A stretch of DNA of 25,508 nucleotides. Source: Saprospiraceae bacterium. Lineage in GTDB: Bacteria > Bacteroidota > Bacteroidia > Chitinophagales > Saprospiraceae. Where the stretch lies: the NCBI GenBank assembly GCA_029262975.1, contig JAJCYJ010000201.1:1-25508 (forward strand), given 5' to 3'. A program made the position numbers and the translations under genes. Position 1 is the first letter of the stretch. Each line of letters begins with the position of its first letter. The notes beneath the pieces were generated by a model, which made no database searches, was not told the DNA's origin, and worked only from the letters and a program-made list of their open reading frames with translations. Positions 4,842-13,641 of this stretch are shown one piece after another.

Positions 4842-6197
4842 ATGACGCTCAGAGAAGAAATTCGTACGGAAGATATGTGGCGTCTAATGGCCAAACTCAC
4901 ACCTGTGGCTGTATTGGCCATGTCGATCAACAGTATCAATACATTTGTGGATGCCCTATTCATAGGCCAATTCTTAGGAGAACAGGCTTTGGCGGCTGTT
5001 TCGCTGGCCTTTCCTTTAACATTTATCACCAATGGTCTGGCGGCTATGCTTGGTGTGGGGGGATCATCCTTGCTAAGCATGGCCATTGGCAGTAAAAATT
5101 ATGAGCAACAGCGGAAAACCTTCGGAACTGTTGCTTCCTTATCTATCATCGTTTCCATTTTACTGACGATTGCAGGATGGGTTTTTGCGGAGGATATGAT
5201 ATCTGCTATAGGAGGTAAAGGAGAAGTGCTAAGATTAGGCGTATTGTACTATCGTACATTGATATTGGGTTCCTCTGTCCAAATATTTGCGGTAGGAGTC
5301 AATTTTTTGATACGTGCTGAAGGAAAGATAAAGGATGCCATGATCATCGGTATGATATCTATGATCGCCAATATGATACTCAATCCTATTTTTATAGGAT
5401 ACCTGGATCTGGGGATTGCAGGTGCTGCATACGCTACAGTTATCTCGATGGTCATTTTTGCCGTTTTGGATATCTGGTACTTTTCGACGCGACGAACTAC
5501 TTATGAAGTTGACCTCAGCTATTTCAAATTGGATAGAAAAATGGTACAACCAATTTTAGCTGTGGGCGTTTCAGCCATGATGCTGCAATTGATGTTCGTC
5601 GTACAGCAAATCGTCGTCTTTAAAATGATCGCCATCTATGGAGACGATTGGGACATTGCTTTTATGGGAGCCTGTTATCGTGTGTTGATTCTGATGCTTG
5701 TACCTGGCTTTGGATTTTCCAGCGCCATGCAACCGGTGACAGGGATTAATTTTGGAGCCAAGGATTATCCGCGCGTAAAAAAAGCATTTTGGATATTTTC
5801 CCTTGGAAGCACCATCCTGACAACAGTTTTATTGACGCTTATTGAAATATTTCCTACTGCTATTCTTGGACTCATGCTACCAGATGCTGTATTCACGAGT
5901 CAGGACATTTTTAACTTTAGAATAATGATGTCGCCCGGGTTTATGTTTTCATTTTTCTTTATGGGTATCATCTTATATCAATCCATTGGAAATGCCAGGG
6001 TGGCTGGTATTGTAATGGTGCTACGTGAAGTCGTATGCTTCATACCCTTTGTCATTATATTGCCTATGTATTGGGGAATCACAGGAATCTATGCCACACC
6101 AGTTATTCAAAATATAATTGTGCTTTCAATAGCATCATATCTCGTCTACAATACTTTTAAGAAATGGGACAAAGAAAAAATACTACCCCTTGACTAA
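4842..6197 (+). CDS. MATE family multidrug/sodium antiporter
   Basis: 451 residues, the usual length for MATE transporters, with about 12 hydrophobic segments arranged as two six-helix halves. The first half begins MAKLTPVAVLAMSINSINTF followed by VDALFIGQFLGEQALAAVSL, a typical MATE helix 1-2 pattern, and then GVGGSSLLSMAIGSKN. The second half has the matching VPGFGFSSAMQPVTGINFGA motif. The family exports cationic drugs or metabolites in exchange for Na+ or H+ across the inner membrane. ATG at 4842 precedes a short amphipathic N-terminus as expected. It stands alone, convergent with gpsA (62 bp apart). The substrate cannot be assigned; DinF/MepA-like subgroups are the nearest by feel. Confidence 0.9.
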   Translation: MTLREEIRTEDMWRLMAKLTPVAVLAMSINSINTFVDALFIGQFLGEQALAAVSLAFPLTFITNGLAAMLGVGGSSLLSMAIGSKNYEQQRKTFGTVASLSIIVSILLTIAGWVFAEDMISAIGGKGEVLRLGVLYYRTLILGSSVQIFAVGVNFLIRAEGKIKDAMIIGMISMIANMILNPIFIGYLDLGIAGAAYATVISMVIFAVLDIWYFSTRRTTYEVDLSYFKLDRKMVQPILAVGVSAMMLQLMFVVQQIVVFKMIAIYGDDWDIAFMGACYRVLILMLVPGFGFSSAMQPVTGINFGAKDYPRVKKAFWIFSLGSTILTTVLLTLIEIFPTAILGLMLPDAVFTSQDIFNFRIMMSPGFMFSFFFMGIILYQSIGNARVAGIVMVLREVVCFIPFVIILPMYWGITGIYATPVIQNIIVLSIASYLVYNTFKKWDKEKILPLD

Positions 6198-6259
6198 AGG
6201 TAATAGTTGACATGATGAAGCCAACAGGTAATTGTGACTTTGTTTTGAAAACGATATGT

Positions 6260-7261
6260 TTATCCAGGCTCAGCTACTGAACCTACTTTATGTCTGATTA
6301 ATCCTTTGAACGCATCATTCACAGTGTTGCCCTCATATAGCACTTTATAAACATCTGTAGCAAAGGGTAGCTGGATATTATATTCATCAGCGAGTTCCAT
6401 TACCACTTTAGCAGATTTTACTCCTTCAGCTACTTCGGACATCTCATCTATTATCTCTTCGAGCGATCTTCCCTGACCTAATTGAAAGCCAACATATCGA
6501 TTCCTGCTTTTAGGACTAACACATGTAGCCACAAGATCTCCCATCCCAGTCAATCCGGAAAATGTGGCTGGCTTGCCTCCCATCGCTACGCCCAATCTTG
6601 TTAATTCTGCAAGCCCCCGGGTTATAATCATTGCCCTTGTATTGTCTCCGGCGGATGCACCATCACCCATTCCTGCAGCTATTGCAACGATATTTTTCAA
6701 AGCACCACCAAGCTCACAGCCGATGACATCATGATTGGTATAAACGCGAAACAAGCCTGTCTGAAAAACCTGCTGAAGGGCTTCAGCAATCGTGCCATCC
6801 ACCATGGCGATGACACTTGCGGCAGCCTGACCATTAATTATTTCTTTGGCGAGATTCGGGCCGGTTAAGACGCCTGCCGGATGTCCGGGCATTTCAGCTT
6901 CTATGATCTGGGTCATTCTCATTTTTGTACCTATTTCCAGGCCCTTAGAAAGGCTAATGATTGGTACCCATGGACGAATATGAGGTCGTGCTGTCTTGAG
7001 GACATGGCGAAAATGTTGTGCCGGCACGCCCATAACAATAACATCTGCATCCCGGGCTGTTTCTTCTATGGAATTAGAGGCCTTTAAAGTCGAAGTCAAA
7101 GTTGCTCCGGGGAGATATTTATTATTGCGATGAAAACTATTTATCTCGTCAACCGTATCCTGGTTTCGTGCCCAGATTGTGGTGGGACAATTACGCGCAG
7201 CAAGAGAAGCGACGGTCGTTCCCCATGATCCACCTCCCAATAATCCAACATTAAATTTCAT
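6260..7261 (-). CDS. gpsA: Glycerol-3-phosphate dehydrogenase [NAD(P)+]
   Basis: Reduces dihydroxyacetone phosphate to sn-glycerol 3-phosphate in the cytoplasm, supplying the backbone for phospholipids. A Rossmann nucleotide-binding motif LLGGGSWGTTVA lies at residues 7-18, the substrate-site Lys in SLSKGLE at about 106, and the catalytic Lys in GCELGGALKNIVAIAAGMGDG at about 189, followed by NTRAMIITRGLAE. The start chosen is ATG at 7261, giving 333 residues, the family's normal length. The open frame continues upstream to 7408, but that part has no Rossmann-like sequence and would displace the motif from the N-terminus. The C-terminus ends RHKVGSVAEPG. The gene stands alone between a convergent transporter gene and a peptidase gene on the same strand 220 bp upstream. 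Confidence 0.96.
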   Translation of the reverse strand: MKFNVGLLGGGSWGTTVASLAARNCPTTIWARNQDTVDEINSFHRNNKYLPGATLTSTLKASNSIEETARDADVIVMGVPAQHFRHVLKTARPHIRPWVPIISLSKGLEIGTKMRMTQIIEAEMPGHPAGVLTGPNLAKEIINGQAAASVIAMVDGTIAEALQQVFQTGLFRVYTNHDVIGCELGGALKNIVAIAAGMGDGASAGDNTRAMIITRGLAELTRLGVAMGGKPATFSGLTGMGDLVATCVSPKSRNRYVGFQLGQGRSLEEIIDEMSEVAEGVKSAKVVMELADEYNIQLPFATDVYKVLYEGNTVNDAFKGLIRHKVGSVAEPG

Positions 7262-7411
7262 AGTGAAGATTGTCCAGCAAAATAAGAAGAAGAAGTGAAA
7301 AGGGACAAGTATTAGAGTATTTGAGGAATTATCGGCCTTATGGGGATGGGAAGAGATCCCTTTTGTGGATACAGAGAACAAACTCTGGAGCGGTGAGCTG
7401 GTACCCATATG

Positions 7412-7428
7412 AAGTCCCGATGGGACTT
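7412..7428. repeat. Perfect 7-bp hairpin with 3-nt loop in the gpsA upstream gap
   Basis: AAGTCCC-GAT-GGGACTT. The stem is G/C rich but neither side is followed by a T-tract, so it is not a canonical terminator for the peptidase gene. It has the same short-loop shape as the hairpins in the RHS region. The rest of the 219-bp gap (7262-7480) holds no supported gene. Confidence 0.5.
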
Positions 7429-7480
7429 GGTCAGGTGAGTGGATCGCTTAGGGGCTACGTCATCATCCTAAACGGATTGA

Positions 7481-8935
7481 TTAGTCATATCGCTTTTCGT
7501 ATCCTCCTTCTTGTATTAATTTCAAGATGTAATCTAACTGGACATCACGACTAGCAAGGATATCATTAATTTTTCGGGTGACTACAAGATCGGGAACCAC
7601 ACCTTCGAGGTATCCGTTTTTGTCTTCAAATCCTGAACAAGCAGTATAAATCATTGTTGATGAGACAAGTGATGTAAATTTAGAACGAGGATAATTTTTA
7701 GTTAAACCATATGCCTGAAAGATCCTTGTCCCACCGGTCATTTCACCGACCACGATACCCAGATCATAACATTGGATGACAGATGCTAGTGTGGCAGCAG
7801 CTGAATATGATTTTTCATTGACCAATATATAAATGTCACCATTAAATTCATTGTCGAATGTAATAGGTTCTCGATATGCATCTTCGTATCCGGAATAGAT
7901 CATATGATTAGCAGCAAATCTCACAATGCCTTCTCCTGTATTACCTAATAACCTGTAATAAGAATTTGGCCGCCCTTTTTTTAATTGATACATCATCTCT
8001 GTGCGGCAAAATGGAATGTTGGATATGCTGTGAATCAAAGCTTCCACATACCTGGGATCACCACCCGAATTATCTCTTACATCGATTATAAGCGATGAAA
8101 TATGTTCCTCTTTAATTTGTTGAAATATAGTCCTGATGTTCTCTATATATCTTGCAATATCATAGGAGCCAAATTCATGAATTTTCAAATACCCAATTTG
8201 ATCTCCAAGGTTCTTATATTCATTATTTTCAATTTCAAGGAGCCTCTTGGAGCTTTTCTTTCGAGCTCTTTTAATTTTGCGCCTCCATTTTTTAAAGGGT
8301 ATTAATGAGACCGTTAAAGATTCTGAAGGAGAATTATTAATTTCAATTTGAAGCGTATCCTCATAATCTAAGGTTAGTGCGAGGAGCCAATTTAAGTTAT
8401 CGGAGATGACAGAATTTCGATAACTCTTATGTTCATAGGTTACATATTTTACTGCCTCATTTATAAATTGTGCCACAGGCACACCATTGATTGCTGTAAT
8501 CTCAGAACCTAAAGGGATTTCAGATTCGTCTAGTTGTGTGTCAATTACAAATAGGCGATCTTCATTGTCCATCCACACCTTATAAGGGAAAATTCCTTTC
8601 TTTTCATAAATCTTTTCATACAGGCTTTCTCCAATCAATATTTTGGAGTGACCGTCACTTACAGCAGCAAATAGCGGACTCACCAATTTATAGAATGACA
8701 ATTGATCCATAGATTTATGGATTTTGGATCTTCCATCTGCTATTAATGCATCAAGACTATCTCTTGAAATAAATCGGTATAAAGCCGGATGTGTGATGAC
8801 AAGTTGTTCTGTTATATCATCATATTCCTTAAAGAGAAATCGTTCATCGATTATTTTACCGGCTTGCCCATGTGTCGCACAAATCCACATAAAGAGCAGT
8901 AAACCAACAATATAAAGTCTGTAAACACTAATCAT
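7481..8935 (-). CDS. Secreted S41 (C-terminal processing/tail-specific) family serine peptidase
   Basis: A signal peptide covers residues 1-23 (hydrophobic GLLLFMWICA, cleavage after THG or GQA), so the enzyme should act in the periplasm or beyond. An N-terminal helical region precedes a PDZ-like stretch at about 120-215 (LGSEITAINGVPVAQF). The S41 core follows: LIIDVRDNSGGD at 282-293, and NEKSYSAAATLA at 373-384, where Ser378 aligns with the S41 nucleophile, then IVVGEMTGGTR at 394-404. The Lys of the Ser/Lys dyad found in CtpA is not obvious; the sequence is closer to the tricorn/IRBP-like S41 branch, where Ser acts with other partners. A basic segment KKWRRKIKRARKKSSKR (215-231) before the core is unusual. 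Physiological substrate unknown. Confidence 0.88.
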   Translation of the reverse strand: MISVYRLYIVGLLLFMWICATHGQAGKIIDERFLFKEYDDITEQLVITHPALYRFISRDSLDALIADGRSKIHKSMDQLSFYKLVSPLFAAVSDGHSKILIGESLYEKIYEKKGIFPYKVWMDNEDRLFVIDTQLDESEIPLGSEITAINGVPVAQFINEAVKYVTYEHKSYRNSVISDNLNWLLALTLDYEDTLQIEINNSPSESLTVSLIPFKKWRRKIKRARKKSSKRLLEIENNEYKNLGDQIGYLKIHEFGSYDIARYIENIRTIFQQIKEEHISSLIIDVRDNSGGDPRYVEALIHSISNIPFCRTEMMYQLKKGRPNSYYRLLGNTGEGIVRFAANHMIYSGYEDAYREPITFDNEFNGDIYILVNEKSYSAAATLASVIQCYDLGIVVGEMTGGTRIFQAYGLTKNYPRSKFTSLVSSTMIYTACSGFEDKNGYLEGVVPDLVVTRKINDILASRDVQLDYILKLIQEGGYEKRYD

Positions 8936-9027
8936 TTAATCCTTATAATTCAACCACTAATATAACGCAGGTATTATCATATATGTGTCCTTCAGATTAC
9001 TGATCTCATCGAAAGTTTTGATAATTG

Positions 9028-9519
9028 TCATATTACCTTGTCCGCACAATAGGAACTGGCAAAAGCATCTGGCTTGGCTTTAAAAACGAATCCCATACCA
9101 AGGATATACCCCATGGCGTCTTTCAGCGCCGTATTGGATTTGAAGCTTGGGTCTGTATTGATATCGGCATGGACTTCTAACTCAACTTTGTATTTATCTA
9201 ATAAGTCACATAAACTATAAGCCACTTCCACGCTTTTGGCAACTTCGGTGATCATGCGCTCTTTTAGACTCATTCTGTTCGTCATTTTATAGTTATTGAT
9301 AAACATAAATCCTCCCTTTTTCTCTCTAAGAAATACGATGACAGTCGCAAATTCAATCGTTTCTCCTTTGACCTGGGAGTCACTGCCGATACATACTTTT
9401 AAGCGATGACCAGCCGATTGCTCCCGAATGAGTGTTTGCTCCACCGCAAAAATTAAATCATCATTGATCCGGGTGCCATCAAGACGCCTCCATTTTTTCA
9501 TAACCAATTCATTCGTCAT
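9028..9519 (-). CDS. YkuK-type ribonuclease H-like protein (DUF458)
   Basis: 163 residues. The family signature is visible throughout: KVCIGSDSQ near residue 45, EFATVIVF, the KERMITEVAKSVE helix, VELEVHADINTDPSFKSN near 120, and the C-terminal KPDAFASSYCADKVI. These acidic residues (Asp in GSDSQ, Asp in HADIN, the last Asp) fit the metal-binding carboxylates of an RNase H fold; enzymatic activity for this family is predicted rather than well proven. Predicted cytoplasmic. ATG at 9519 gives TNELVMKKWRR; an internal Met seven residues on is a possible alternative. It is not tightly linked to the peptidase gene downstream (92 bp) and is divergent from the DUF255 gene. Confidence 0.87.
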   Translation of the reverse strand: MTNELVMKKWRRLDGTRINDDLIFAVEQTLIREQSAGHRLKVCIGSDSQVKGETIEFATVIVFLREKKGGFMFINNYKMTNRMSLKERMITEVAKSVEVAYSLCDLLDKYKVELEVHADINTDPSFKSNTALKDAMGYILGMGFVFKAKPDAFASSYCADKVI

Positions 9520-9636
9520 TTTCCCTTTATATTATACTTATCAGCTGGATGTTAATTTAACCATTTTCATCATATTAAACGATTCTAAATTTAAGATATC
9601 TTAGGAAAGAGATATAATCGGAAGTAGATTTGTCGG

Positions 9637-11739
9637 ATGAATCCGTTATTTCGATTTACTTTTTTAGTCATATTAGGCCTTACGGGCTGCAAAAATCTGA
9701 GCCAGGTGCATTCACAAAAAACGCCCAATAAACTCATTAACGAGAGTAGCCCTTATCTATTACAACATGCATATAATCCAGTGGATTGGCATCCCTGGGG
9801 TGAGGAAGCTTTAGAAAAAGCGAGGAAAGAGAATAAGTTGCTTATTGTAAGCATTGGCTATGCTGCTTGTCATTGGTGTCATGTAATGGAACATGAATCA
9901 TTTGAAGACAGTACAGTTGCTGCAATGATGAATGAGCATTTCCTTCCGATCAAAGTAGACAGAGAAGAGCGCCCGGATGTCGATGATGTCTACATGGCTG
10001 CTGCCCAGTTAGTAAGCGGCCGAGGTGGCTGGCCATTAAATGCCTTCGCACTTCCGGACGGTAGACCGATATGGGCCGGAACTTATTTTCCCAAGGATAG
10101 ATGGATGGACATTCTGAAGCAATTTGCGGATTTGAAAAACACGGATTATGCGCGTTTAGAGAGTAGCGCAGATCAATTAGTCGCCGGAATTAATAGCCTT
10201 GATGAGATAGCAATTAATACCCCCCAGCCTTACTCTGAAGAAGATATCGAGGGTATGGTCAAAGGTTTCGTCAAGCAAATTGATTTGATCGATGGTGGGC
10301 GACGAGGTGCGCCCAAGTTTCCAATGCCTAATAACTACGATTACTTGTTAAAGTATGCCACTTTATATGAAGACAGATCCGCTATAGAAGCATTGGTCAC
10401 CACGGTCGATATGATGGCAAAAGGGGGTATTTATGACCAGGCCGGAGGAGGCTTTTCCCGATATTCAGTTGATGCCAAATGGCTGGTTCCTCATTTTGAA
10501 AAAATGCTCTATGACAATGGTCAGTTAGTATCGCTCTATAGCGATGTATACAGACAGACAAAAGACCCTCTTTATAAAAAAGTAGTAGAACAAAGTCTTC
10601 AATTTATCGAAAGAGAATTGATGAATGAAAATGGCAGATTTTATTCTTCTCTTGATGCAGACAGCGAAGGGGAAGAAGGTAAATTTTATGTGTGGACACT
10701 AGATGAAATTACGCAGATATTTACGAATGAAGTAGAACGTTCGGTTGTCATCGATTACTATAATATCGAACAATCTGGAAATTGGGAACATGGCAATAAT
10801 ATTTTACATATCACAGAAGATGCCAAAACTATAGGCGTGAGATATGATAAGAGTGAAGAAGAAATAAATACGATTATTGAAAAAGCTAATGAAGTACTTT
10901 TGGCAGAAAGAGCAAAACGTATCCGTCCGGGATTGGATGATAAGATACTGACTTCGTGGAATGCTCTAATGATAAAAGGCTATGTAGACGCATATAAGGC
11001 CTTTGGGAAACAAGAATATCTTGACTTAGCATTAAGAAGTGCCCATGCGCTTGTCCACGATCAAATGAAGAAGGACTTCAGATTATTGAGAAATTATAAA
11101 GACGGGGCCGTTTCTATCAACGCTTTCCTGGATGATTATGCTTTGACTATTCAAGCTTTTCTGGCATTATACGAGATTACATTTGATGAAAGCTGGATTG
11201 ACAAAAGCAAAGGTCTTTTGGATTATACATTGACCCATTTTTTCAATGAAGAAAGTAAAATGTTTTATTTTACATCAGATATAGATCCTCCCTTGATCGC
11301 CCGAAAAACAGATTTAGCTGATAATGTAATTCCATCTTCTAATTCTGTCATGGCTCGAAACTTATATCGTTTAGGAGAATTATTTTATGATCAATCTTAT
11401 CTGGAGAAATCAACACAAATGCTTTCTAATATGTGGCCTAATATCGCTCGTTCACAACAACCGAGTTATTATTCTAATTGGTTACAATTACAAATAGATA
11501 TGGTTCATCCTCCCTTTGAAATAGCCATATCTGGATCTGAGGCTATCTCTAAATCCCACGAAATGATGAAAAAGTACAGACCTAATGCAGTATATATTGG
11601 GTCTACAGTAGAAAGTGAACTGCCACTGTTAAAGTATAAGTACGTTGCTGATGCAACGATGATTTATGTCTGTCAGAATAAGACATGTAAACTTCCCGTA
11701 AAAGAAATATCTGAAGCTGAAAAACTACTTAAACCATAA
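9637..11739 (+). CDS. DUF255 thioredoxin-domain protein (YyaL/spermatogenesis-associated protein 20 family), lipoprotein
   Basis: A leader (NPLFRFTFLVILGLTGC) with lipobox LTGC puts lipidated Cys at residue 18, so this member is probably envelope-anchored. The DUF255 block follows: NESSPYLLQHAYNPVDW at 35-51, then a thioredoxin-like CHWC at 78-81 within YAACHWCHVMEHESF, then KVDREERPDVDDVYM and GGWPLNAFALPDGRP. The remaining 500 residues form the alpha/alpha-barrel, glycoside-hydrolase-like half of the family (APKFPMP, DQAGGGFSRYSVDAKWLVPHFEKMLYD, RKTDLADNVIPSSNSVMA). At 700 residues it is full length for the family. Its biochemical role is not established; a redox or chaperone function is suggested by CxxC. 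The next gene abuts it (TAA then ATG), so they form an operon. Confidence 0.9.
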   Translation: MNPLFRFTFLVILGLTGCKNLSQVHSQKTPNKLINESSPYLLQHAYNPVDWHPWGEEALEKARKENKLLIVSIGYAACHWCHVMEHESFEDSTVAAMMNEHFLPIKVDREERPDVDDVYMAAAQLVSGRGGWPLNAFALPDGRPIWAGTYFPKDRWMDILKQFADLKNTDYARLESSADQLVAGINSLDEIAINTPQPYSEEDIEGMVKGFVKQIDLIDGGRRGAPKFPMPNNYDYLLKYATLYEDRSAIEALVTTVDMMAKGGIYDQAGGGFSRYSVDAKWLVPHFEKMLYDNGQLVSLYSDVYRQTKDPLYKKVVEQSLQFIERELMNENGRFYSSLDADSEGEEGKFYVWTLDEITQIFTNEVERSVVIDYYNIEQSGNWEHGNNILHITEDAKTIGVRYDKSEEEINTIIEKANEVLLAERAKRIRPGLDDKILTSWNALMIKGYVDAYKAFGKQEYLDLALRSAHALVHDQMKKDFRLLRNYKDGAVSINAFLDDYALTIQAFLALYEITFDESWIDKSKGLLDYTLTHFFNEESKMFYFTSDIDPPLIARKTDLADNVIPSSNSVMARNLYRLGELFYDQSYLEKSTQMLSNMWPNIARSQQPSYYSNWLQLQIDMVHPPFEIAISGSEAISKSHEMMKKYRPNAVYIGSTVESELPLLKYKYVADATMIYVCQNKTCKLPVKEISEAEKLLKP

Positions 11740-12315
11740 ATGTATGGTATGAAACATTTCACTTTTGGCTATGTTTTTCAACTTTTTCCGATTCTAATTA
11801 TACTGCTTTGTTCATCACAATTAAGTGCTCAATCTGACTTTTTATATACAAAGTCATTTTCAAAAAAGATAAAGAAGTTTAATCTGGAATTCTTCCAGCC
11901 CGTCGAGCGATGGATGAAAGTATCTCCTGTAAAGGAAGATAAGTACCTGAATTACGATGTTGTGTTGCACAGTCCCCCGAATGTGGAGGTTCGGATTCTT
12001 ATTAAGAAAGATCACAGGAGATTATTTCCGAATGTAGAGATTGCGACATTGATCGCGCATATCTCTACTAATGATGATGATGCAGTTATCGAATTCACCC
12101 AATACCCTTCCAGGTATGCGTTAGACCATTATGGTGCGGACCTTGCGCTTTATGCTGATTTCGAACCCAAAGAAAGTTTTTCTTCTTACCCTAGAGGTAG
12201 AATACTTATCTTATATAAAGAGGGAGAAGCCCTGGTTAATTACATTATTCTATATGAGGGTCAATTGGATCAATATTTTAAGATGCCCTTAAAGTTCAGA
12301 AGAGAAACTTATTAG
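11740..12315 (+). CDS. Secreted protein of unknown function, partner of the DUF255 gene
   Basis: 191 residues. A signal peptide is clear (FGYVFQLFPILIILLCSSQLSAQ, cleavage after SAQ), giving a mature periplasmic or secreted protein of about 160 residues with beta-strand-like segments (NYDVVLHSPPNVEVRILIKK, ATLIAHIS, GRILILYKE, NYIILYEG). I do not recognise a family. Its ATG directly follows the stop of the DUF255 gene, so the two are very likely co-transcribed and perhaps translationally coupled. An internal Met four codons in (11749) is an equally plausible start. It ends 7 bp from the convergent ABC gene. Confidence 0.75.
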   Translation: MYGMKHFTFGYVFQLFPILIILLCSSQLSAQSDFLYTKSFSKKIKKFNLEFFQPVERWMKVSPVKEDKYLNYDVVLHSPPNVEVRILIKKDHRRLFPNVEIATLIAHISTNDDDAVIEFTQYPSRYALDHYGADLALYADFEPKESFSSYPRGRILILYKEGEALVNYIILYEGQLDQYFKMPLKFRRETY

Positions 12316-12322
12316 ATTTGGA

Positions 12323-13018
12323 TCACCTGCTCTCGGTCACAGTCCCGTCGCCACAGAAATAAGATCTAGCAGGATATCTTTCGATAAGGCTTTCATCAGA
12401 AATCGCACATAGGATCGAAGTTTTATTATCCCGAACCAGGTTAATAAATAGATTCATAACGTCTTCGGTACTCTTGTCATCAAGATAGACCATAGGATTA
12501 TCAGCAAGTATCAGTGATGGTTTATTTAAGACAGATCTGGCGATGACGACTTTTTGTCTCATACCCGATGGGAGGTCTTTGACTATTTCTCCCTGAAGAT
12601 TATTAATGCCCATTTGGTCGAGTACTTCATTAATTCTTTTTTCACGTTCACTTGCCACAGGCCAATCGATAACAGAAAGTATGATATCTAAATTTTTGAA
12701 TACGCTGTAATCTGTAAATAATGGATAAATATCTGAAATCAATCCTAATTTTCGCCGGTAAAAAGGAAGTGAAGATCGGGTCAATTCAGATAAATCTTGC
12801 CCGGCTGAATATATTCGCCCGCCAGTTAACGGGAGCAATCCATAAATTCCATTGATCAGAGAAGATTTACCTGACCCCGTTTCACCTTTTAAATAGCAAA
12901 ACTCACCGGCATTTAGGACGATATGCAAATCCTTGAGGATTATTCTGTCTTCAACTAATACCGTTGCCCCGTCAAGATGAAGTACCTCGTTATATTTATT
13001 CACATTACAAATTTCCAA
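12323..13018 (-). CDS. FtsE-like ABC ATPase with degenerate catalytic motifs
   Basis: 231 residues, the size of FtsE/LolD-type ATPases, and similar to FtsE in the YRRKLGLIS...PLFTDYSVFKNL stretch. Walker A is intact (GETGSGKSS, 45-53). The other motifs deviate: the Q-loop reads LISDIYPLF without Gln; the signature is LPSGMRQKV (149-157) instead of LSGGxQQRV; Walker B is LILADNP (169-175) with Asn174 where the catalytic Glu should be; the switch segment is CAISDE with Ser207 where His is expected. ATP binding is therefore likely, but hydrolysis should be weak or absent. FtsE with FtsX in the inner membrane controls peptidoglycan hydrolases at division; no FtsX partner is nearby. It may be this lineage's FtsE or a regulatory paralogue. 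It is divergent from ccmE (215 bp) and convergent with 11740-12315. Confidence 0.85.
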   Translation of the reverse strand: MEICNVNKYNEVLHLDGATVLVEDRIILKDLHIVLNAGEFCYLKGETGSGKSSLINGIYGLLPLTGGRIYSAGQDLSELTRSSLPFYRRKLGLISDIYPLFTDYSVFKNLDIILSVIDWPVASEREKRINEVLDQMGINNLQGEIVKDLPSGMRQKVVIARSVLNKPSLILADNPMVYLDDKSTEDVMNLFINLVRDNKTSILCAISDESLIERYPARSYFCGDGTVTESR

Positions 13019-13195
13019 ATATTAGGGAAGTAAACGAAAATCAGCACATAAAAGATTAATGCTCACTTTACTATTTTGTCTTTTTTTTGCGTATAAACCC
13101 ATTTTAGGGGCAAATCGCATCTATATGGCGTACATTTAGACTATTTAGATGTATTCTAAAGATCGTTCTGATAGGAACCTGCCTATTAGATACGT

Positions 13196-13203
13196 TAACT
13201 TTG
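13196..13203 (+). promoter_or_regulatory. Bacteroidetes -7 promoter element upstream of ccmE
   Basis: TAACTTTG is an exact match to TAnnTTTG, the -7 element used by the primary sigma factor of Bacteroidota. It sits 30 bp before the ccmE ATG, leaving a leader of roughly 23 nt. A TTG-type -33 element was not clear at the expected distance. Confidence 0.55.
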
Positions 13204-13233
13204 CATCCACAGTAAATATATATTTAACAAATA

Positions 13234-13641
13234 ATGAAAAGAACTCATATAATAGCACTGATCCTAATTGCCATAGCTATTACACTGATGTTTTTATCGT
13301 CAAAGGATCTAAGTACGTTTTCAACTTTTGAAAAGGCTGAGCTAAACGGCTCTCGAGTCAAAATCGCAGGACAACTTGCTAAGAATGAGCCGATGATTTA
13401 CAATCCTGAAAAAGATGCCAACTATTTCAGCTTCTATCTAACAGATAGCAATAATGAGACAAGACAAGTTGAAGTGAGGGAACCTAAACGACGGGATTTT
13501 GAACGTTCTGAGCAAATCGTTGTCACTGGAAAAATAAATGCGCAAGGTATTTTCGAAGCATCTGAAATGTTATTGAAATGTCCTTCTAAATACAAGGAAG
13601 AGGAACTTGCTTTGCGTAAACAAGCTGCTTTGGGCTCTTAA
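13234..13641 (+). CDS. ccmE: Cytochrome c maturation heme chaperone CcmE, Cys-type
   Basis: 135 residues with one N-terminal membrane anchor (IIALILIAIAITLMFL, 6-21) and a periplasmic OB-fold domain (VKIAGQLAKN, YFSFYLTDSNNETRQVEV, QIVVTGKINAQGIFEASEMLLKC). CcmE binds heme covalently and hands it to the CcmF/H synthetase for attachment to apocytochromes. In E. coli the heme-binding residue is His within HxxxY; here the motif is CPSKY with Cys116 and Tyr120. Such CxxxY variants are known from archaea and deltaproteobacteria. Its stop TAA abuts the ATG of ccmF, so the pair forms an operon driven from the box at 13196. Confidence 0.92.
   Translation: MKRTHIIALILIAIAITLMFLSSKDLSTFSTFEKAELNGSRVKIAGQLAKNEPMIYNPEKDANYFSFYLTDSNNETRQVEVREPKRRDFERSEQIVVTGKINAQGIFEASEMLLKCPSKYKEEELALRKQAALGS

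Noticed and set aside
7262..7408. N-terminal extension of the gpsA frame
   Set aside because: It would put 49 unrelated residues before the Rossmann motif; the ATG at 7261 gives the normal family length.
7270..7554. Plus-strand frame in the gpsA upstream gap
   Set aside because: It overlaps the peptidase gene antisense, has no recognisable domain and is interrupted by the hairpin region; another frame here reads somewhat protein-like but has no start.
9625..9632. TAGATTTG as -7 promoter element of the DUF255 gene
   Set aside because: It ends 4 bp before the ATG, so transcription would start inside or after the start codon.
13149..13331. Short ORF overlapping the start of ccmE
   Set aside because: It covers the promoter region and then shadows ccmE in another frame.
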